From Mucilaginibacter kameinonensis (GTDB lineage: Bacteria; Bacteroidota; Bacteroidia; Sphingobacteriales; Sphingobacteriaceae), in NCBI RefSeq assembly GCF_003675385.1, contig NZ_RCWZ01000005.1:496001-560000 (forward strand): a stretch of 64,000 bases of DNA, written 5' to 3'. Numbering within the stretch: position 1 is the first letter of the stretch; every line of letters begins with the position of its first letter. The notes beneath the pieces are model-generated. The model ran no database searches, was not told the origin of the DNA, and worked only from the letters and a program-made list of their open reading frames with translations. Below are positions 62,858 to 64,000 of this stretch, piece after piece. The position numbers were made by a program, and so were the translations under genes.

Positions 62858-64000
62858 ATGCTAACCTCAATTATCCAATTATACAAACAAGCCTATAGCG
62901 GACTTTCAAAAAACAGCTGGTACCTGAGCATCGTAATGCTTATTAACCGTAGCGGTACCATGGTTGTACCTTTCATGACCATTTACACCATCAGGCAACT
63001 GCATTTTACCATTGAGCAGTCGGGCTATATCATGGCTATTTTTGGTGTAGGTGCGGTATCAGGTGGCTTTATAGGTGGTAAGCTGATCAATAGAATAGGA
63101 TTTTATGATTTACAGGTGGGCGCCTTGCTTACCGGCGGATTACTGTTTCTGATCCTGGGTTATCAAACCAATTTTATCAGCATGGCTATCTTCACGCTGG
63201 TACTAAGCATCTGTAATGAATCGTTCAGACCGGCAAACTCCACAGCCATAGCACATTACAGTACCGAGGAAAATAAAACACGCTCCTACTCGCTTAACCG
63301 GTTGGCTACAAACCTGGGCTGGGCTTTTGGTGGTGGTTTAGGCGGATTATTAGCCTCAATCAATTATCACTTACTTTTCTGGGTAGATGGCTGTACCAAT
63401 ATCGCCGCGGGCATACTATTACTTACGCTGATGCCGCGCTCAAAAGTGGCAAAAACCATTAAAGAAGCCGTTGCAGGTTTTGATGAAATCGTTTCATCGG
63501 CTTATAAAGATGGCGTTTACTTGTTGTTCATCCTGCTTGCCACACTATTTGCAACCTGCTTTTTCCAGTTCTTTATTATGCAACCTGTGTTTTACAAAAT
63601 ACAATGGCATTTTAATGAACGTTTTATAGGCTTTCTGCTGGCGCTAAACGGAGTACTCATTGTGTTGATTGAAATGATACTGATCAACTGGCTTGAAGGT
63701 AAACGTCATCCGCTGAGTTATATCATCTCAGGCATTTTAGTTGCTGGCAGTGGCTTTGTATTGCTTAACCTCATGCCGCATGTACCAGCAGTTGCCATAT
63801 TGATTGTGTGCATGATAACATTGGGCGAAATGCTTTGCATGCCTTTTATGAATACCTTTTGGATAGCTCGTTCCAATGTTCGCAATCGCGGCGAATATGC
63901 TGCGTTGTACAGCATGTCATGGGCAGGCGCACAAATCATAGCGCCGTTTTTAGGCAGCCAGGTTATTGCCTATGGTGGCTTTGAAATGCTCTGGTGGTTA
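62858..64000 (+). CDS. MFS transporter, N-terminal 381 codons (runs off the right edge)
   Basis: Open from the ATG at 62858 to the window end. About eleven hydrophobic segments are visible. The loop between segments 2 and 3 reads GGKLINRIGFYDLQ, the usual G-x3-D/N-R-x-G motif of major facilitator transporters, and segment 4 ends with NESFRPANSTAIAHYS. This resembles the YdeR/YdhP-like drug-proton antiporter group; the substrate is unknown. It follows the aroC gene on the same strand across a repeat array. The C-terminal end lies outside the window. Confidence 0.85.
   Translation, partial: MLTSIIQLYKQAYSGLSKNSWYLSIVMLINRSGTMVVPFMTIYTIRQLHFTIEQSGYIMAIFGVGAVSGGFIGGKLINRIGFYDLQVGALLTGGLLFLILGYQTNFISMAIFTLVLSICNESFRPANSTAIAHYSTEENKTRSYSLNRLATNLGWAFGGGLGGLLASINYHLLFWVDGCTNIAAGILLLTLMPRSKVAKTIKEAVAGFDEIVSSAYKDGVYLLFILLATLFATCFFQFFIMQPVFYKIQWHFNERFIGFLLALNGVLIVLIEMILINWLEGKRHPLSYIISGILVAGSGFVLLNLMPHVPAVAILIVCMITLGEMLCMPFMNTFWIARSNVRNRGEYAALYSMSWAGAQIIAPFLGSQVIAYGGFEMLWWL

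Noticed and set aside
1..64000. CRISPR array or cas genes
   Set aside because: No regularly spaced direct repeats of 25-40 bases were seen; the repeats near aroC are short and irregular.

Overview
The window looks like chromosome of a Bacteroidota bacterium, probably family Sphingobacteriaceae and perhaps Mucilaginibacter (inference). The reasons are the near absence of Shine-Dalgarno sites, promoter-like TAnnTTTG boxes, a Wzi/Wza/Wzz/WcaJ exopolysaccharide locus, families typical of the phylum (DUF4965 glutaminase, HYC_CC_PP copper protein, DAHP synthase fused to chorismate mutase), and a Bacteroidota-type mobilization module.

Layout. 1-5.4 kb: accessory DNA on the minus strand. It holds the N-terminal 875 codons of a large secreted RHS-related protein that runs off the window, a lipoprotein, a methylase-like protein without its catalytic motif, and a broken copy of a mobilization-accessory gene. 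5.8-11 kb: a reactive-carbonyl/redox cassette (SDR, aldehyde dehydrogenase, AraC regulator, RidA-like protein, MDR oxidoreductase, HxlR regulator). 11-15.6 kb: a mobilization module (HTH protein, MobC-like protein, relaxase, coiled-coil membrane protein, a hypothetical protein and a DNA methyltransferase lacking its SAM-binding motif). Between the HTH and MobC-like genes lies a striking nested inverted-repeat structure that may be oriT or an mRNA leader. No type IV secretion genes are seen, so this resembles a mobilizable (IME-like) element or its remains. 15.7-16.6 kb holds two opposed tRNA 3'-end remnants with terminators, probably old integration sites. 16.7-19.1 kb: a DUF4965/glutaminase gene split by a one-base frameshift in a six-base homopolymer.

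19.6-36.7 kb: an exopolysaccharide locus, visibly AT-rich in the middle: Wzi, Wza, Wzz (no kinase domain), Wzx, six glycosyltransferases, two hexapeptide acyltransferases, Wzy and a WcaJ-type initiating transferase. 36.8-47.7 kb: a GH78 alpha-L-rhamnosidase, an MgtC-family protein, a YcaQ-like DNA glycosylase, two sulfatases, a second SDR/AraC pair and a secreted metallophosphoesterase. 47.9-52.2 kb: a small secreted protein, then a copper locus (multicopper oxidase fused to a CopB-like barrel, DUF3347, HYC_CC_PP) with GC-rich hairpins between the cistrons. 52.6 kb: tRNA-Met(CAT).

52.7-64 kb: core genes. These are a HAD phosphatase, proline dehydrogenase, an S4-aroB-desaturase-hypothetical operon, then pheA, DAHP synthase/chorismate mutase, aroA, aroC and a partial MFS transporter. 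The best find is upstream of pheA: a promoter-like sequence, a 21-codon leader peptide with eight Tyr/Phe codons in a nine-codon window, and mutually exclusive antiterminator and terminator stems. This is a textbook-style aromatic amino acid attenuator with a mixed Tyr/Phe sensor, feeding an operon whose first steps supply both amino acids.
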